Shown piece after piece: positions 1 to 8,619 of a DNA stretch of 64,000 nt. The position numbers were made by a program, and so were the translations under genes. The notes beneath the pieces were generated by a model that saw only the letters and a list, made by a program, of their open reading frames with translations, searched no databases and was not told where the DNA came from. The DNA is from JAJZVS01 sp963708095. Its GTDB lineage: Bacteria > Pseudomonadota > Alphaproteobacteria > Acetobacterales > Acetobacteraceae. Every line of letters begins with the position of its first letter. Positions within the stretch are counted from its first letter, which is position 1. Where the stretch lies: NCBI GenBank assembly GCA_963708095.1, contig OY970182.1:4712001-4776000 (forward strand), read 5' to 3'.

Positions 1-1
1 C

Positions 2-352
2 GCCTTCATCGACATGAAGCTGACCGGCACCGCCTACGTCCGCCCCGACGAATATTTCGACATCCACATGCCGCGCAACACCGGGGTCGGCTTCATCATG
101 GGCCTGTGCGCCTTCGTGTTCGGCTTCGCCATGATCTGGCACATCTGGTGGATGGCGATTGCGGGCGCGCTCGCGATCGGCGGCTGCATCATCGCCCGCG
201 CCTGGGCCGAGGACGTCGACTACTACATCCCCGCCGCGGAGGTCGCGCGCACCGAGGCCGCCCGCTTCAGCGCACTCGCCTCGGCCGCCGACGCCGAACG
301 CGCCGTCGCGGACAATTTCCGCATGCGCCCGCTGCCCGAGCTGGTCGACTGA
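2..352 (+). CDS. cyoB: Cytochrome bo3 ubiquinol oxidase subunit I, C-terminal part (partial)
   Basis: Only the last 116 codons are in the window; the gene enters from the left edge in frame at base 2. The fragment reads AFIDMKLTGTAYVRPDEYFD, then two hydrophobic stretches (roughly residues 30-65 of the fragment) and a polar tail. This matches the end of the heme-copper oxidase catalytic subunit, which holds heme b, heme o3 and CuB and pumps protons at the inner membrane. The identity is supported mainly by context, since subunits III and IV follow. Unusually, 127 bases separate it from cyoC, whereas these genes normally abut or overlap. Confidence 0.85.
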   Translation, partial: AFIDMKLTGTAYVRPDEYFDIHMPRNTGVGFIMGLCAFVFGFAMIWHIWWMAIAGALAIGGCIIARAWAEDVDYYIPAAEVARTEAARFSALASAADAERAVADNFRMRPLPELVD

Positions 353-356
353 GAGT

Positions 357-430
357 TTGTGAATGAATGCCCGTCTTCCGCCGAAATCACTCGGAAACCC
401 GAGCATTTTTCAACGAGCGCTCATTCACAA
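357..430. promoter_or_regulatory. Inverted repeat with TetR-like operator and hairpin between cyoB and cyoC
   Basis: A perfect 10-bp inverted repeat TTGTGAATGA (357-366) / TCATTCACAA (421-430) spans the cyoB-cyoC gap. Inside it are a short hairpin, CTCGG-AAAC-CCGAG (390-403), followed by CATTTTT (404-410), which resembles an attenuator, and a near-palindrome AACGAGCGCTCATT (412-425, 12 of 14 positions symmetrical), a pattern common in TetR-family operators. No tetR gene lies in the window. The regulatory function is inferred from symmetry only. Confidence 0.45.
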
Positions 431-479
431 GTTCGATTTCCTTTGCACACTCTGAGCGCATGAACGCGGAGCAGACACT

Positions 480-1094
480 ATGATCACCCGCACCTTCGAC
501 GACGTCTTCGCCCCGCCCGAGGCGCACGGGCATGCGGAGAGCGACACGAACGTGATGTTCGGCTTCTGGCTCTACCTCATGAGCGACTGCATCCTGTTCG
601 CCGCCCTGTTCGCAAGCTACGTCGTCTACACCCACGGCACCGCCGGCGGCCCGACGGGACGGCAGCTGTTCGACCTGCGCGGCACGCTCGGCGAGACGAT
701 GTTCCTGCTCACGAGCAGCATCACCTGCGGCTTCGCCATCCTGGCGATGCACCGTCGCCGGCCAGCCCAGGTGATCGGCTGGTTCGTCGTCACCTTCCTG
801 TTCGGGCTCGGGTTCGTCGCGATGGAAGTGAATGAGTTCCTCCATATGGTCGCTATCGGCGCCGGTCCGGATCGCAGCAGCTTCCTCGCGGCCTTCTTCG
901 CCCTGGTCGGCACCCACGGCACCCATGTCACGGTCGGACTGATCTGGATGCTGGTGCTGATGGCGCAGGTGATGGGCAAGGGGCTGACGCCAAAGGTGCA
1001 GTCGCGACTGATGCGGCTCAGCATGTTCTGGCACTTCCTCGACATCGTCTGGGTCGGCGTGTTCTCGATCGTCTATCTGAAGGGGATGGTGTGA
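480..1094 (+). CDS. cyoC: Cytochrome bo3 ubiquinol oxidase subunit III
   Basis: A 204-residue integral membrane protein of the COX3/CyoC family, the usual length for the five-helix quinol-oxidase subunit III. Family features are the N-terminal FGFWLYLMSDCILFAALFASY helix start, EVNEFLHM in the middle and the HGTHVTVGLIWM segment near residues 145-156. It accompanies subunit I in the terminal oxidase and is not itself redox active. The ATG at 480 is preceded by GGAG about nine bases upstream. Its stop codon TGA shares one base with the ATG of cyoD (TGATG at 1092-1096), so the two are translationally coupled. Confidence 0.95.
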   Translation: MITRTFDDVFAPPEAHGHAESDTNVMFGFWLYLMSDCILFAALFASYVVYTHGTAGGPTGRQLFDLRGTLGETMFLLTSSITCGFAILAMHRRRPAQVIGWFVVTFLFGLGFVAMEVNEFLHMVAIGAGPDRSSFLAAFFALVGTHGTHVTVGLIWMLVLMAQVMGKGLTPKVQSRLMRLSMFWHFLDIVWVGVFSIVYLKGMV

Positions 1095-1465
1095 TGGCGC
1101 ACGCCCACGCGACGGCCGCCGGTGACGAGGCGGGCCAGGGGAGCCTCGGCTCCTACCTGACGGGCTTCGGCCTGGCCGTGGTCCTGACGATCATTCCGTT
1201 CGTCCTGGTCATGACCGGGGCGCTGACCGGACCGTCCACCCTGGTGGTGATCTTCGCGGCCGCGATCGTGCAGATCCTGGTGCACCTGCATTATTTCCTG
1301 CATCTCGACAGCTCCTCCGGGCAGCGCTGGAACATGCTGGCGTTCCTGTTCACGCTCACGGTGATCGTGCTGCTGGTCGGCGGGTCGGTCTGGATCATGT
1401 ACAACCTGGCGGGGCGCACGATGATCAACCAGGGCTCGCCGCCGTCGGCCGGGGAGATGATGTGA
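1094..1465 (+). CDS. cyoD: Cytochrome bo3 ubiquinol oxidase subunit IV
   Basis: A 123-residue membrane protein of the CyoD / prokaryotic COX4 family with three hydrophobic segments and the family motif QILVHLHYFLHLD near residues 58-70. Subunit IV helps assemble and stabilise the oxidase. I take the ATG at 1094, which overlaps the cyoC stop; an in-frame GTG one codon earlier is also possible. No cyoE (heme O synthase) or SURF1 gene follows; thrS comes next instead, so heme O synthesis must be encoded elsewhere. Confidence 0.93.
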   Translation: MAHAHATAAGDEAGQGSLGSYLTGFGLAVVLTIIPFVLVMTGALTGPSTLVVIFAAAIVQILVHLHYFLHLDSSSGQRWNMLAFLFTLTVIVLLVGGSVWIMYNLAGRTMINQGSPPSAGEMM

Positions 1466-1533
1466 CCGCGACCGGACACGTCGCGCCGGAGGCGGCGCGG
1501 CGCTGACACGCCGGCCGGATGGCGCCGGAAAAC

Positions 1534-1561
1534 GGCGGGCGGAGGCTTGCTCCGCCCCGCC
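1534..1561 (+). terminator. Hairpin after the cyo operon
   Basis: GGCGGGCGGAG (1534-1544) pairs with CTCCGCCCCGCC (1550-1561), with one bulged base and a five-base loop. It lies between cyoD and thrS. There is no T-tract, so termination or RNA-processing function is only suggested. Confidence 0.35.
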
Positions 1562-1603
1562 CGATCGCCATAGACCACTCCGGAGCCCGCCACCGGAGAT
1601 CTC

Positions 1604-3550
1604 GTGCCCATGCCCGCCATCACCCTGCCCGACGGTTCCGTGCGCCATTTCACCGCGCCCGTCACGGGCACCGCGGTGGCCGGGGCGATCGGCCCCGGCC
1701 TCGCCCGTGCCGCCCTGGCGATGAAGCTCGACGGCAAGCTGGTGGACCTCGCGACCGAAATCGCGCGCGACGCGGCGGTGACCTTCATCACCCGCCGCGA
1801 TCCCGAAGCGCTGGAGCTGATCCGCCACGACGCGGCGCATGTGCTGGCCGAGGCGGTGCAGGCGCTGTTTCCCGGCACCCAGGTGACGATCGGCCCGGCG
1901 ATCGAGACCGGCTTCTATTACGACTTCGCCCGCAACGAGCCCTTCACGCCGGAGGACTTCCCGGCGATCGAAGCGAAGATGCGCGAGATCATCGCCCGCG
2001 GCGCGCCGTTCCAGCGCCGGGTGATCGGCCGCGAGGACGCGATCCGCTTCTTTCAGGAGAAGGGCGAGAAGTACAAGGCCGAGTTGATCCAGGACCTGCC
2101 GAAGAGCGAAACCATCAGCCTGTATACGCAAGGCGACTGGGTCGATCTCTGCCGCGGCCCGCACATGCGCACGACCTCCGACGTCGGCCCGGCGTTCAAG
2201 CTGATGAAGGTGGCCGGCGCGTACTGGCGCGGCGATCACCGCAACGCCATGCTTTCCCGCATCTACGGCACCGCCTGGCGCGACCAGAAGGAGCTTGATG
2301 CCTATCTGCACCAGCTGGAGGAAGCCGAGCGCCGCGACCACCGCCGGATCGGCCGCGAGATGGACCTGTTCCACATCCAGGAGGAGGCGACGGGAAGCAT
2401 CTTCTGGCACCCGAACGGCTGGCGGCTGTACCGCACTGCCGAGGCCTACATGCGCCGCCGGCTCGATGCCGCCGGCTACCAGGAAGTGCGCACGCCACAA
2501 CTGGTCGATCGCGTCCTGTGGGAACGTTCCGGCCATTGGGAGCAGTTCCGCGAACACATGTTCATCGCCCAGGTGGCGGACGAGGACAAGACGCTCGCCC
2601 TGAAGCCGATGAACTGCCCCTGCCACGTGCAGATCTTCCGCCAGGGCGTGCGCTCCTACCGCGAGCTGCCGCTGCGGCTGGCGGAGTTCGGCGCCTGCCA
2701 CCGCTACGAACCGTCGGGCGCGCTGCACGGGATCATGCGGGTGCGCGCCTTCACCCAGGACGATGCGCATATCTTCTGCAGCGAGGACCAGATCGCCCCG
2801 GAGACGGTCCGTTTCGTCGCCCTGCTGTCCTCGATCTACCGCGACTTCGGCTTCGCCGACTTCCAGGTGAAGTTCTCCGATCGCCCGGCCCAGCGGGTCG
2901 GCTCGGACGCGGTATGGGACCATGCGGAGGGTGCGCTGCGCGAGGCCTGCGCCACCGCCGGCGTCGCCTACACCCTGAACCCGGGGGAAGGGGCGTTCTA
3001 CGGCCCCAAGCTCGAGTTCGTGCTGCGCGACGCCATCGGGCGGGACTGGCAATGCGGCACGTTGCAGGTCGATTTCAACATGCCGGAGCGGCTGGACGCC
3101 GAATACACCGCCGAAGACGGCTCCCGCCGTCGCCCGGTGATGCTGCACCGCGCGATCCTGGGCAGTTTCGAGCGCTTCCTCGGCATCCTGATCGAGCAGT
3201 ACGCCGGCCGTTTCCCGCTCTGGCTCGCCCCGGTGCAGGCGGTGGTGGCGAGCATCGTCTCCGACGCCGAGGACTACGGCCGCGAGGTCGCGGCTGCCCT
3301 GCGCGGCGCCGGGCTCGCGGTGCGGGAGGATTTTTCCAACCAGAAGATCAACGCCAAGGTGCGCACCCACAGCCTGGCGCATGTGCCGGTGCTGGCGGTG
3401 GTGGGGCGCAAGGAGGCGGAGACACGCACGGTGGCGCTGCGCCGGCTCGGCAGCCCGGCGCAGGAGGTGGTGTCGTTGGAAGCCGCGGCCGCGGCCCTTG
3501 CGGCGGAGGCGACGCCGCCCGATCTGTCACCCGCCCGGGCCGGCTCTTGA
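1604..3550 (+). CDS. thrS: Threonyl-tRNA synthetase
   Basis: A full-length class II aminoacyl-tRNA synthetase (648 residues; the family is about 640) that charges tRNA-Thr in the cytoplasm. It has an N-terminal TGS domain (PAITLPDGSVRHF), the editing/second additional domain (HDAAHVLAEAVQ with the later GDWVDLCRGPH), the catalytic core with MNCPCH at residues 336-341 (Cys338 being the expected zinc ligand), the RYEPSGALHGIMRVR region, and a C-terminal anticodon-binding domain. Two starts are possible: GTG at 1604, five bases after GGAG, or ATG at 1610, which would give MPAITLPDGS. The last 10 coding bases belong to a 14-bp tandem duplication. Confidence 0.96.
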   Translation: MPMPAITLPDGSVRHFTAPVTGTAVAGAIGPGLARAALAMKLDGKLVDLATEIARDAAVTFITRRDPEALELIRHDAAHVLAEAVQALFPGTQVTIGPAIETGFYYDFARNEPFTPEDFPAIEAKMREIIARGAPFQRRVIGREDAIRFFQEKGEKYKAELIQDLPKSETISLYTQGDWVDLCRGPHMRTTSDVGPAFKLMKVAGAYWRGDHRNAMLSRIYGTAWRDQKELDAYLHQLEEAERRDHRRIGREMDLFHIQEEATGSIFWHPNGWRLYRTAEAYMRRRLDAAGYQEVRTPQLVDRVLWERSGHWEQFREHMFIAQVADEDKTLALKPMNCPCHVQIFRQGVRSYRELPLRLAEFGACHRYEPSGALHGIMRVRAFTQDDAHIFCSEDQIAPETVRFVALLSSIYRDFGFADFQVKFSDRPAQRVGSDAVWDHAEGALREACATAGVAYTLNPGEGAFYGPKLEFVLRDAIGRDWQCGTLQVDFNMPERLDAEYTAEDGSRRRPVMLHRAILGSFERFLGILIEQYAGRFPLWLAPVQAVVASIVSDAEDYGREVAAALRGAGLAVREDFSNQKINAKVRTHSLAHVPVLAVVGRKEAETRTVALRRLGSPAQEVVSLEAAAAALAAEATPPDLSPARAGS

Positions 3551-3568
3551 CACCCGGCTCTTGACACC
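3541..3568 (+). repeat. 14-bp tandem duplication over the thrS stop
   Basis: CGGCTCTTGACACC occurs twice head to tail (3541-3554 and 3555-3568). The first copy contains the thrS stop codon. Each copy includes TTGACA, a perfect -35 hexamer, but I see no convincing -10 box at the right distance, so a promoter role for infC is unproven. Confidence 0.8.
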
Positions 3569-3694
3569 GGGCGGCTTGATCGCCAAGGCCGGGATCGGCC
3601 AGAGTAGGCGTGCCGCCCCGGCCCCGGCCGACGAACCGAACCGGCTCCGGCTCCGGACCAACCACGACAGGAGAAGACCATAGCAAGAGGACCC

Positions 3695-4216
3695 ATGGCC
3701 GCGCCGCCCACCCGCGACGGCCCCCGCGTGAACGAGGAGATCCGCTCCGCCCAGGTGCGGCTGATCGACCAGGACGGCGAGATGCAGGGTGTCATGAGCG
3801 CGCGGGAGGCGTTGAACCGCGCTTTCTCCGTCGGGCTCGACCTGCTGGAGATCAGCCCGAACGCCGATCCGCCGGTGGTCAAGATCCTCGACTTCGGCAA
3901 GTTCAAATACGAACAGCAGAAGAAGAAGAACGAGGCCAAGAAGAAACAAAAAGTCATCGAGATCAAGGAAGTCAAGGTCCGCCCCAACATCGACGAGAAC
4001 GACTACCAGGTGAAGATGCGCGCCATGAAGTCGTTCATCGAGGAGGGGGACAAGGTCAAGGTGACCTTGCGCTTCCGCGGCCGCGAGATGGCGCATCAGG
4101 AGATCGGCGCCAAGGTGCTGGAGCGCATCCGCACCGAGATGGACCCGGTGACCAAGGTGGAACAGTTCCCCCGGATGGAAAACCGGCAGATGATCATGGT
4201 GCTGTCGCCGCGCTAG
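3695..4216 (+). CDS. infC: Translation initiation factor IF-3
   Basis: A 173-residue protein with the two IF-3 domains joined by the lysine-rich linker KYEQQKKKNEAKKKQK (about residues 71-86). The N-domain starts RVNEEIRSAQVRLIDQDGE and the C-domain contains FIEEGDKVKVTLRFRGREM. IF-3 binds the 30S subunit and checks start-codon choice. Here it begins with ATG, preceded by AAGAGGA six bases upstream, not with the AUU used in enterobacteria. It follows thrS as in many bacteria, but rpmI and rplT do not follow; an oppositely oriented oxidoreductase gene does. Confidence 0.96.
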   Translation: MAAPPTRDGPRVNEEIRSAQVRLIDQDGEMQGVMSAREALNRAFSVGLDLLEISPNADPPVVKILDFGKFKYEQQKKKNEAKKKQKVIEIKEVKVRPNIDENDYQVKMRAMKSFIEEGDKVKVTLRFRGREMAHQEIGAKVLERIRTEMDPVTKVEQFPRMENRQMIMVLSPR

Positions 4217-4294
4217 GGGCTCACGACCCGCGTTTCTTCCCCTACACGGGTGACGGGGGCGGCGGCGCGGCCCGCGCCGTGGGTTGGCGCCGGT

Positions 4295-4322
4295 GCCGGC
4301 CGCCCTACCCAGGGCGGCCGGC
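4295..4322. terminator. Bidirectional hairpin between infC and the aldo/keto reductase
   Basis: A perfect 12-bp stem GCCGGCCGCCCT (4295-4306) / AGGGCGGCCGGC (4311-4322) with loop ACCC. It sits between the converging ends of infC and the reductase gene and could serve both. It lacks a U-tract. Confidence 0.55.
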
Positions 4323-4336
4323 ATGGCGCGGCTACG

Positions 4337-5212
4337 TCAGCCCGTGGACTGGGCCTTGCCCTGGCGGTCGAGCGCCGAGAATTCCTCATCCGTCAGCGCG
4401 ATATCGACCGCGGTGACGTTCTGCTCGAGATGCGCGACCTTCGACGTGCCCGGAATGGGCAGCATGACCGGGCTGCGCTTGAGAACCCAGGCGAGGGCCA
4501 CCTGGCTCGGTGCGGCGCCGTGGCGCCTCGCGATGGTGTCGAGCACCGATCCGGGCCTGGCGAGATCGCCCGCGGCCAACGGATACCAGGGGATGAAACC
4601 AATCCCGTGGTGCTCGCAGTAATCCAGCACGACCTCGCTGGCGCGATCAACGAGGTTGTACCGGTTCTGTACCGTCGCGACCTTGAAGACCTTCGACGCC
4701 GCTTCGATTTCCTCGACCGAGACTTCGCTTAGCCCGGCGTGCCGGATCACGCCGCTGTCGATGAGCGCGCGGATCGCGCCGAACTGCTCGTCGCGCGGCA
4801 CCTGGGGGTCGATGCGGTGGAGCTGCCACAGGCCAATCCGCGTGACGCCGAGCCGGCGCCGGCTCTTGTGGGCCTGCTGGATGAGGTATTCGGGCCGGCC
4901 GAGGGGAATCCACTGATCCGGCCCGGTTCGCGCGAGCCCGCCCTTGGTGGCGACGAGGATGTTGCCGTCGGGCGTCAGTGCCTCGCGGATCAGCTCCTCT
5001 GAGACGTCCGGACCGTAGGAATCCGCGGTGTCGATGAAGTTCACGCCGAGCCCGGGCAGGCGCTTGAGGGTGCGGAGCGCCTCGGCCCGGTCGGCCGGCT
5101 CGCCCCAGATGCCGGGGCCGGTGATGCGCATGGCGCCGAAGCCGAGGCGATTGACCTCGATATCGCCGCCGATCTTGAACGTGCCGGACTTGGCTGCCTT
5201 GCCGTTGGACAT
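4337..5212 (-). CDS. Aldo/keto reductase
   Basis: A 291-residue NADPH-dependent oxidoreductase of the (beta/alpha)8 aldo/keto reductase family. The catalytic tetrad is visible: Asp61 and Tyr66 in FIDTADSYG, Lys90 in LVATKGGLA and His132 in WQLHRIDPQ. The C-terminal IPGTSKVAHLEQN segment is the usual cofactor-binding loop. An upstream extension of the reading frame to 5467 exists, but the start at 5212 (MSNGKAAKSG) has GGAG eight bases before it and matches the family N-terminus. The substrate cannot be read from sequence. No co-transcribed partner is seen. Confidence 0.92.
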   Translation of the reverse strand: MSNGKAAKSGTFKIGGDIEVNRLGFGAMRITGPGIWGEPADRAEALRTLKRLPGLGVNFIDTADSYGPDVSEELIREALTPDGNILVATKGGLARTGPDQWIPLGRPEYLIQQAHKSRRRLGVTRIGLWQLHRIDPQVPRDEQFGAIRALIDSGVIRHAGLSEVSVEEIEAASKVFKVATVQNRYNLVDRASEVVLDYCEHHGIGFIPWYPLAAGDLARPGSVLDTIARRHGAAPSQVALAWVLKRSPVMLPIPGTSKVAHLEQNVTAVDIALTDEEFSALDRQGKAQSTG

Positions 5213-6353
5213 CTGCGCACTCCATCTTTTCGGGTGAAACCGGCTTGTCCCCTTGACGCTCGCGCGCAGGCCCGGGGCCGCGTCAGCGCGCGAGGTCAAA
5301 GGAGGATGCTCCCCAGGCCGCGGGACACCAGCCGTGCCCATGCGGGCACGGCTGAACGAGGCGGCGCACCGCCACGGGACGATCGCCACCGTCAGGCCTT
5401 CCGACACGGACATGGGAGCGTCCCCCCGGGCCCGCAAGGACGGCATGCAATTGCAGCCGCACGGCATTCGCGTTGAAGTTTTGGCAGGATAGCCGGGTCC
5501 AGATGACGGCGTTCTTGCCTTCCTTGATCCACTGCTCCGCCGGGGCGCGATGGTTGTAGAACATCACCACCCGCTCGGCCGGGCGCGTCATGTTGGTGAC
5601 AATGAATCCGACCCGCGAATACGGTTCACCCGGATGCCACTCGACCTTCGCCGCCACCCGACGGGGCTTGGTCCATGATCAGGCTTGGTAGCGGAAACTG
5701 GCGCAATAGCGGCGCACCTCATGCTGCGGGCGGCCCACCGGACGCTTCAGCAGCCAGTCGATGCGTTCTTGCAGGACCGCGTTGGTGGGCAGTCTGGCGA
5801 AACAGCCCAGTCAACAGCTGGCGAGCCTTCTTGCCACGGCGGCACTCAGACAGCACTGCACCGGCAAAATCAGTGCGGCCGAGCACGTCATCCCGTTCTC
5901 GATGGACCAGGATTACCGCCATCGGAGGTGATGCGGCTGCCATGGAATTTCAGCTTCAGGCGACGGTCGAAATCGACCCGCAGAAAGTCATCATCCGATT
6001 CACCCGCTGGGTGTTCCATGAACTCACCACCGTGAAAGCCTCAACATGCCGATATTTATGGCAAATTCGTCCGTGATCACCTCGACACAGGCAGCAGACC
6101 GCGATTCGCCGCCGCGTGCCACGGATTCGAGACCCACAACCCGCCTCCACGAGTGAGAATCTCCACCGCTGACAGACCCGCGCCGAATCGGTCAAGAATT
6201 TTGTGGCACAATAAGATTACGTACACGACGCAAACGTAACACGACTCAAGGATGGCCGACACCGCGCCGGTTTGCCCAACGTGACGCAAGCGAACGTCAG
6301 CCCGGGATAAACCGCAAATGCTGCGCATCGCCCGGCGAAAGCGGAGGTGTTGC
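5213..6353. other. 1.1-kb region with transposase debris and no intact gene
   Basis: Apart from the IS1380-type remnant at 5442-5725, no reading frame here looks like a protein. Bases 5726-6180 carry short overlapping frames on both strands with no recognisable domain. The last part (about 6190-6250) is AT-richer than its surroundings and may hold the promoter for the glycosyltransferase at 6354. I see no clear -35/-10 pair. Confidence 0.5.
5442..5725 (-). mobile_element. IS1380-family transposase remnant
   Basis: On the minus strand the stretch EVRRYCASFRYQA, stop, SWTKPRRVAAKVEWHPGEP and then YSRVGFIVTNMTRPAERVV, FYNHRAPAEQWIKEGK and WTRLSCQNFNANAVRLQLHA is the conserved C-terminal catalytic region of IS1380-type DDE transposases. 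A TGA at 5679-5681 interrupts it, the homology ends abruptly near 5442, and the N-terminal half is absent. It is therefore a dead fragment. Together with the IS5 remnant at 15868-16232 it brackets the sugar-biosynthesis island. Confidence 0.8.
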
Positions 6354-7250
6354 ATGCAAACCAAGGTGACCGTGGGCGTGCCTGTCTACAATGGCGCCGC
6401 GACATTGCGGCGGGCCGTAGAGAGCATTCTCGCGCAGACACAAAAGCCCGACCTGATCCATATTTCCGACAATGGCTCCACGGATGCCACCGGCGAGATC
6501 GGGCAGGCGCTGGCGGCGGAGCATCCCACCGTTTCCTATACGCGCCAGCCGACCAATCTGGGATACACACCTAATTTCCGCTTTCTGCTGCAGAAGGCGA
6601 CAACGCTCTACTTCATGTGGGTTGCGGCCGACGACTACCTTGATTCGACCTATGTGGAACGGATGTTGGCGGTGCTGGAGAGCGACCCTGGGGTGGTGAC
6701 CTGCGTCTCGCAGGTGCGGTTCGTGCGGCCCGATGGCAGCTCCCGGCTCGCTGTCGGCACCTATCCGCTGCAGGCGGACACGGTGGGCAACCTGGCTGCG
6801 TATCTCAGCAATCCGCACGACAATGCCCGCCTATACGGGCTGCACCGCACCGACGTGCTGCGGAAGGCGTGTCCCGGCGGCGACTTCGTTATCGCCTGGG
6901 ATTGGGCGCTGATGGCCGGAACGCTGCTGTACGGCAGGCACGCGGAGATTCCGGAGACGCTGATGGTGCGCGACGAGACACCGCACCAGGTCTACGTGAT
7001 CATGATGCGCCGCCATGCCCGCTGGTGGCTCGAACGGATTGTTCCGCTGCTACCGATGAGCCTGGATCTGCTGGTTCACCAGCGGATTCCGCTGCGTCTG
7101 CCGGTGGTGAAGGCGCTGCTCTACCTCAACCTCACGATGCACCTCGACTACGCGCTGGCGTTCCACCCGCGCTATGCCAAGGTGGAGCCGTTCCTGCGGC
7201 GGCATCTGCTGTGGCGCCTGCCCTATCGGCCGGCGGGCACCGGCGCGTAG
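6354..7250 (+). CDS. Family 2 glycosyltransferase
   Basis: A 298-residue GT-A fold glycosyltransferase. The N-terminus TKVTVGVPVYNGAATLRRAV and HISDNGSTDAT form the nucleotide-sugar binding half; ADDYLDSTYVERM near residues 89-101 carries the DxD-like metal site. The C-terminal third is hydrophobic in parts (LVHQRIPLRLPVVKALLYLNL), suggesting membrane association. It probably adds one sugar to a surface glycan. The ATG at 6354 is chosen because GGAGG lies seven bases upstream; an earlier in-frame ATG at 6318 lacks this. The peptidase-like gene follows 11 bases later, so the two are probably co-transcribed. Confidence 0.88.
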   Translation: MQTKVTVGVPVYNGAATLRRAVESILAQTQKPDLIHISDNGSTDATGEIGQALAAEHPTVSYTRQPTNLGYTPNFRFLLQKATTLYFMWVAADDYLDSTYVERMLAVLESDPGVVTCVSQVRFVRPDGSSRLAVGTYPLQADTVGNLAAYLSNPHDNARLYGLHRTDVLRKACPGGDFVIAWDWALMAGTLLYGRHAEIPETLMVRDETPHQVYVIMMRRHARWWLERIVPLLPMSLDLLVHQRIPLRLPVVKALLYLNLTMHLDYALAFHPRYAKVEPFLRRHLLWRLPYRPAGTGA

Positions 7251-7261
7251 GGGGCGCGTCA

Positions 7262-8557
7262 ATGAGTGATCCCGGTCGCGAGTTGTATGCGCATGTCGCC
7301 GCCCTGTTCCCGATCTGCCGCAGCATCACCGGCGCCGGGCTGCGGCAGACCTTGGACTACATCGGGACGCGTGTGCCGCTGGTGCGCCACGAGGTGCCGT
7401 CGGGGACCAAGGTGCTCGATTGGACGGTGCCGGCGGAATGGACGGTGCGCGGCGGCGTCATCGAGACCCTGGCGGGCCGGACAGTGGTCGATTTCCGCCG
7501 GAACAATCTGCATCTCGTGCAATACAGCCGGCCAGTCGACCGGATCGTGCCGGTCGCGGAACTCGACAGGCACCTGCACAGCCTGCCCGACCAGCCCGAC
7601 CTGATCCCGTACCGCACCGGCTACTACAGCGACAACTGGGGGTTCTGCCTTGCCCATCGCGACCGGCTGGCGCTGACCGAGTCGGCCTACCGGGTACGGA
7701 TCGATACCGAACTGGCCTCCGGCAGCCTGTCCTACGGCGAATGCCTGCTGCCGGGCGAGGAGGAGGGCGAGATGCTGATCGCAGTGCACTGCTGCCACCC
7801 CTCGCTTGCCAACGACAATCTGTCCGGCATCGCCGTCGCGATCGAGCTGGCGCGGCGGCTCGCGGCGCGCCCGCGTCGGCGGCTCGGCTACCGGTTCCTG
7901 TTCAACCCAGGAACGATCGGCGCCATCACCTGGCTGCATTTCAACCGCGACGCACCGCTGCGGATCCGTCACGGGCTGGTGCTGAGCTGCCTCGGCGATG
8001 CCGGGCCGCCGACCTACAAGCAGTCGCGCCGGGGCAATGCCTCCATCGACCGCTACGCGGCCCATGCGCTGCGTGCCGCGGGCCATGCCGGACGGGTGCT
8101 GCCCTTCGTTCCGTACGGCTATGACGAGCGGCAATATTGTTCGCCGGGATTCAATCTTCCGGTGGGCTGTCTGATGCGTTCCCAGAACGGGTCGTTCCCG
8201 GAGTATCACACCTCGGCCGACGATCTTTCGTTTGTCCGCCCCGAGCATCTGGCAGGGTCGCTCGATTTGCTCAAGCAGATTGTCGATCTCGCCGAGCAGG
8301 ACCGCGTGCTGTTGAACACGGAGCCGTATGGCGAGCCGCAGTTGGGGCCGCGCGGCCTCTTTCGCCCGATCGGCGGGGCTGCGCACGGCCGCGAGGGGGA
8401 GGGTGAATTCGACCAGATCACCCTGCTCTGGGTACTCAACCTGTCCGACGGGCAGCATTCGCTGCTCGACATTGCCGAGCGCTCCGGCCAGGAGTTTGCG
8501 GCGGTTGCCGCGGCGGCGGCGGCGCTGGGCGCGGCGGGGCTGTTGCGGCCGGCGTGA
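7262..8557 (+). CDS. DUF2172/DUF4910-type zinc aminopeptidase-like protein
   Basis: A 431-residue protein of the M28-like family DUF2172/DUF4910, which recurs in polysaccharide loci. Likely zinc ligands are visible: HCCHPSLANDN (about residues 178-188), the YDERQYCSPGFNLP segment, and EYHTSADD (about residues 318-325). The N-terminal FPICRSITGAGLRQTL and the middle YYSDNWGFCLAH are family hallmarks. The C-terminal 60-70 residues (FDQITLLWVLNLSDGQHSLLDIAERS) form the winged-helix-like tail of the family. No signal peptide is seen, so it is probably cytoplasmic. The substrate is unknown; hydrolysis of an amide on a sugar or glycan is only an inference from its neighbours. Confidence 0.85.
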   Translation: MSDPGRELYAHVAALFPICRSITGAGLRQTLDYIGTRVPLVRHEVPSGTKVLDWTVPAEWTVRGGVIETLAGRTVVDFRRNNLHLVQYSRPVDRIVPVAELDRHLHSLPDQPDLIPYRTGYYSDNWGFCLAHRDRLALTESAYRVRIDTELASGSLSYGECLLPGEEEGEMLIAVHCCHPSLANDNLSGIAVAIELARRLAARPRRRLGYRFLFNPGTIGAITWLHFNRDAPLRIRHGLVLSCLGDAGPPTYKQSRRGNASIDRYAAHALRAAGHAGRVLPFVPYGYDERQYCSPGFNLPVGCLMRSQNGSFPEYHTSADDLSFVRPEHLAGSLDLLKQIVDLAEQDRVLLNTEPYGEPQLGPRGLFRPIGGAAHGREGEGEFDQITLLWVLNLSDGQHSLLDIAERSGQEFAAVAAAAAALGAAGLLRPA

Positions 8558-8619
8558 TCGCGCCGGGCGCGGCCGGCCGTCGCACCTCGGGGAAGGAGCC
8601 GCGGCCGGCGGTGTCTTCG

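Noticed and set aside
1073..3382. Minus-strand open frame of about 770 codons opposite cyoD and thrS
   Set aside because: Shadow of thrS: no domain and no plausible start, while thrS is complete on the other strand.
5675..6076. Plus-strand frame of 133 codons near the IS1380 remnant
   Set aside because: Only its end (EFQLQATVEIDPQKVIIRFT) looks protein-like, with no known family and no start signal; overlaps transposase debris on the other strand.
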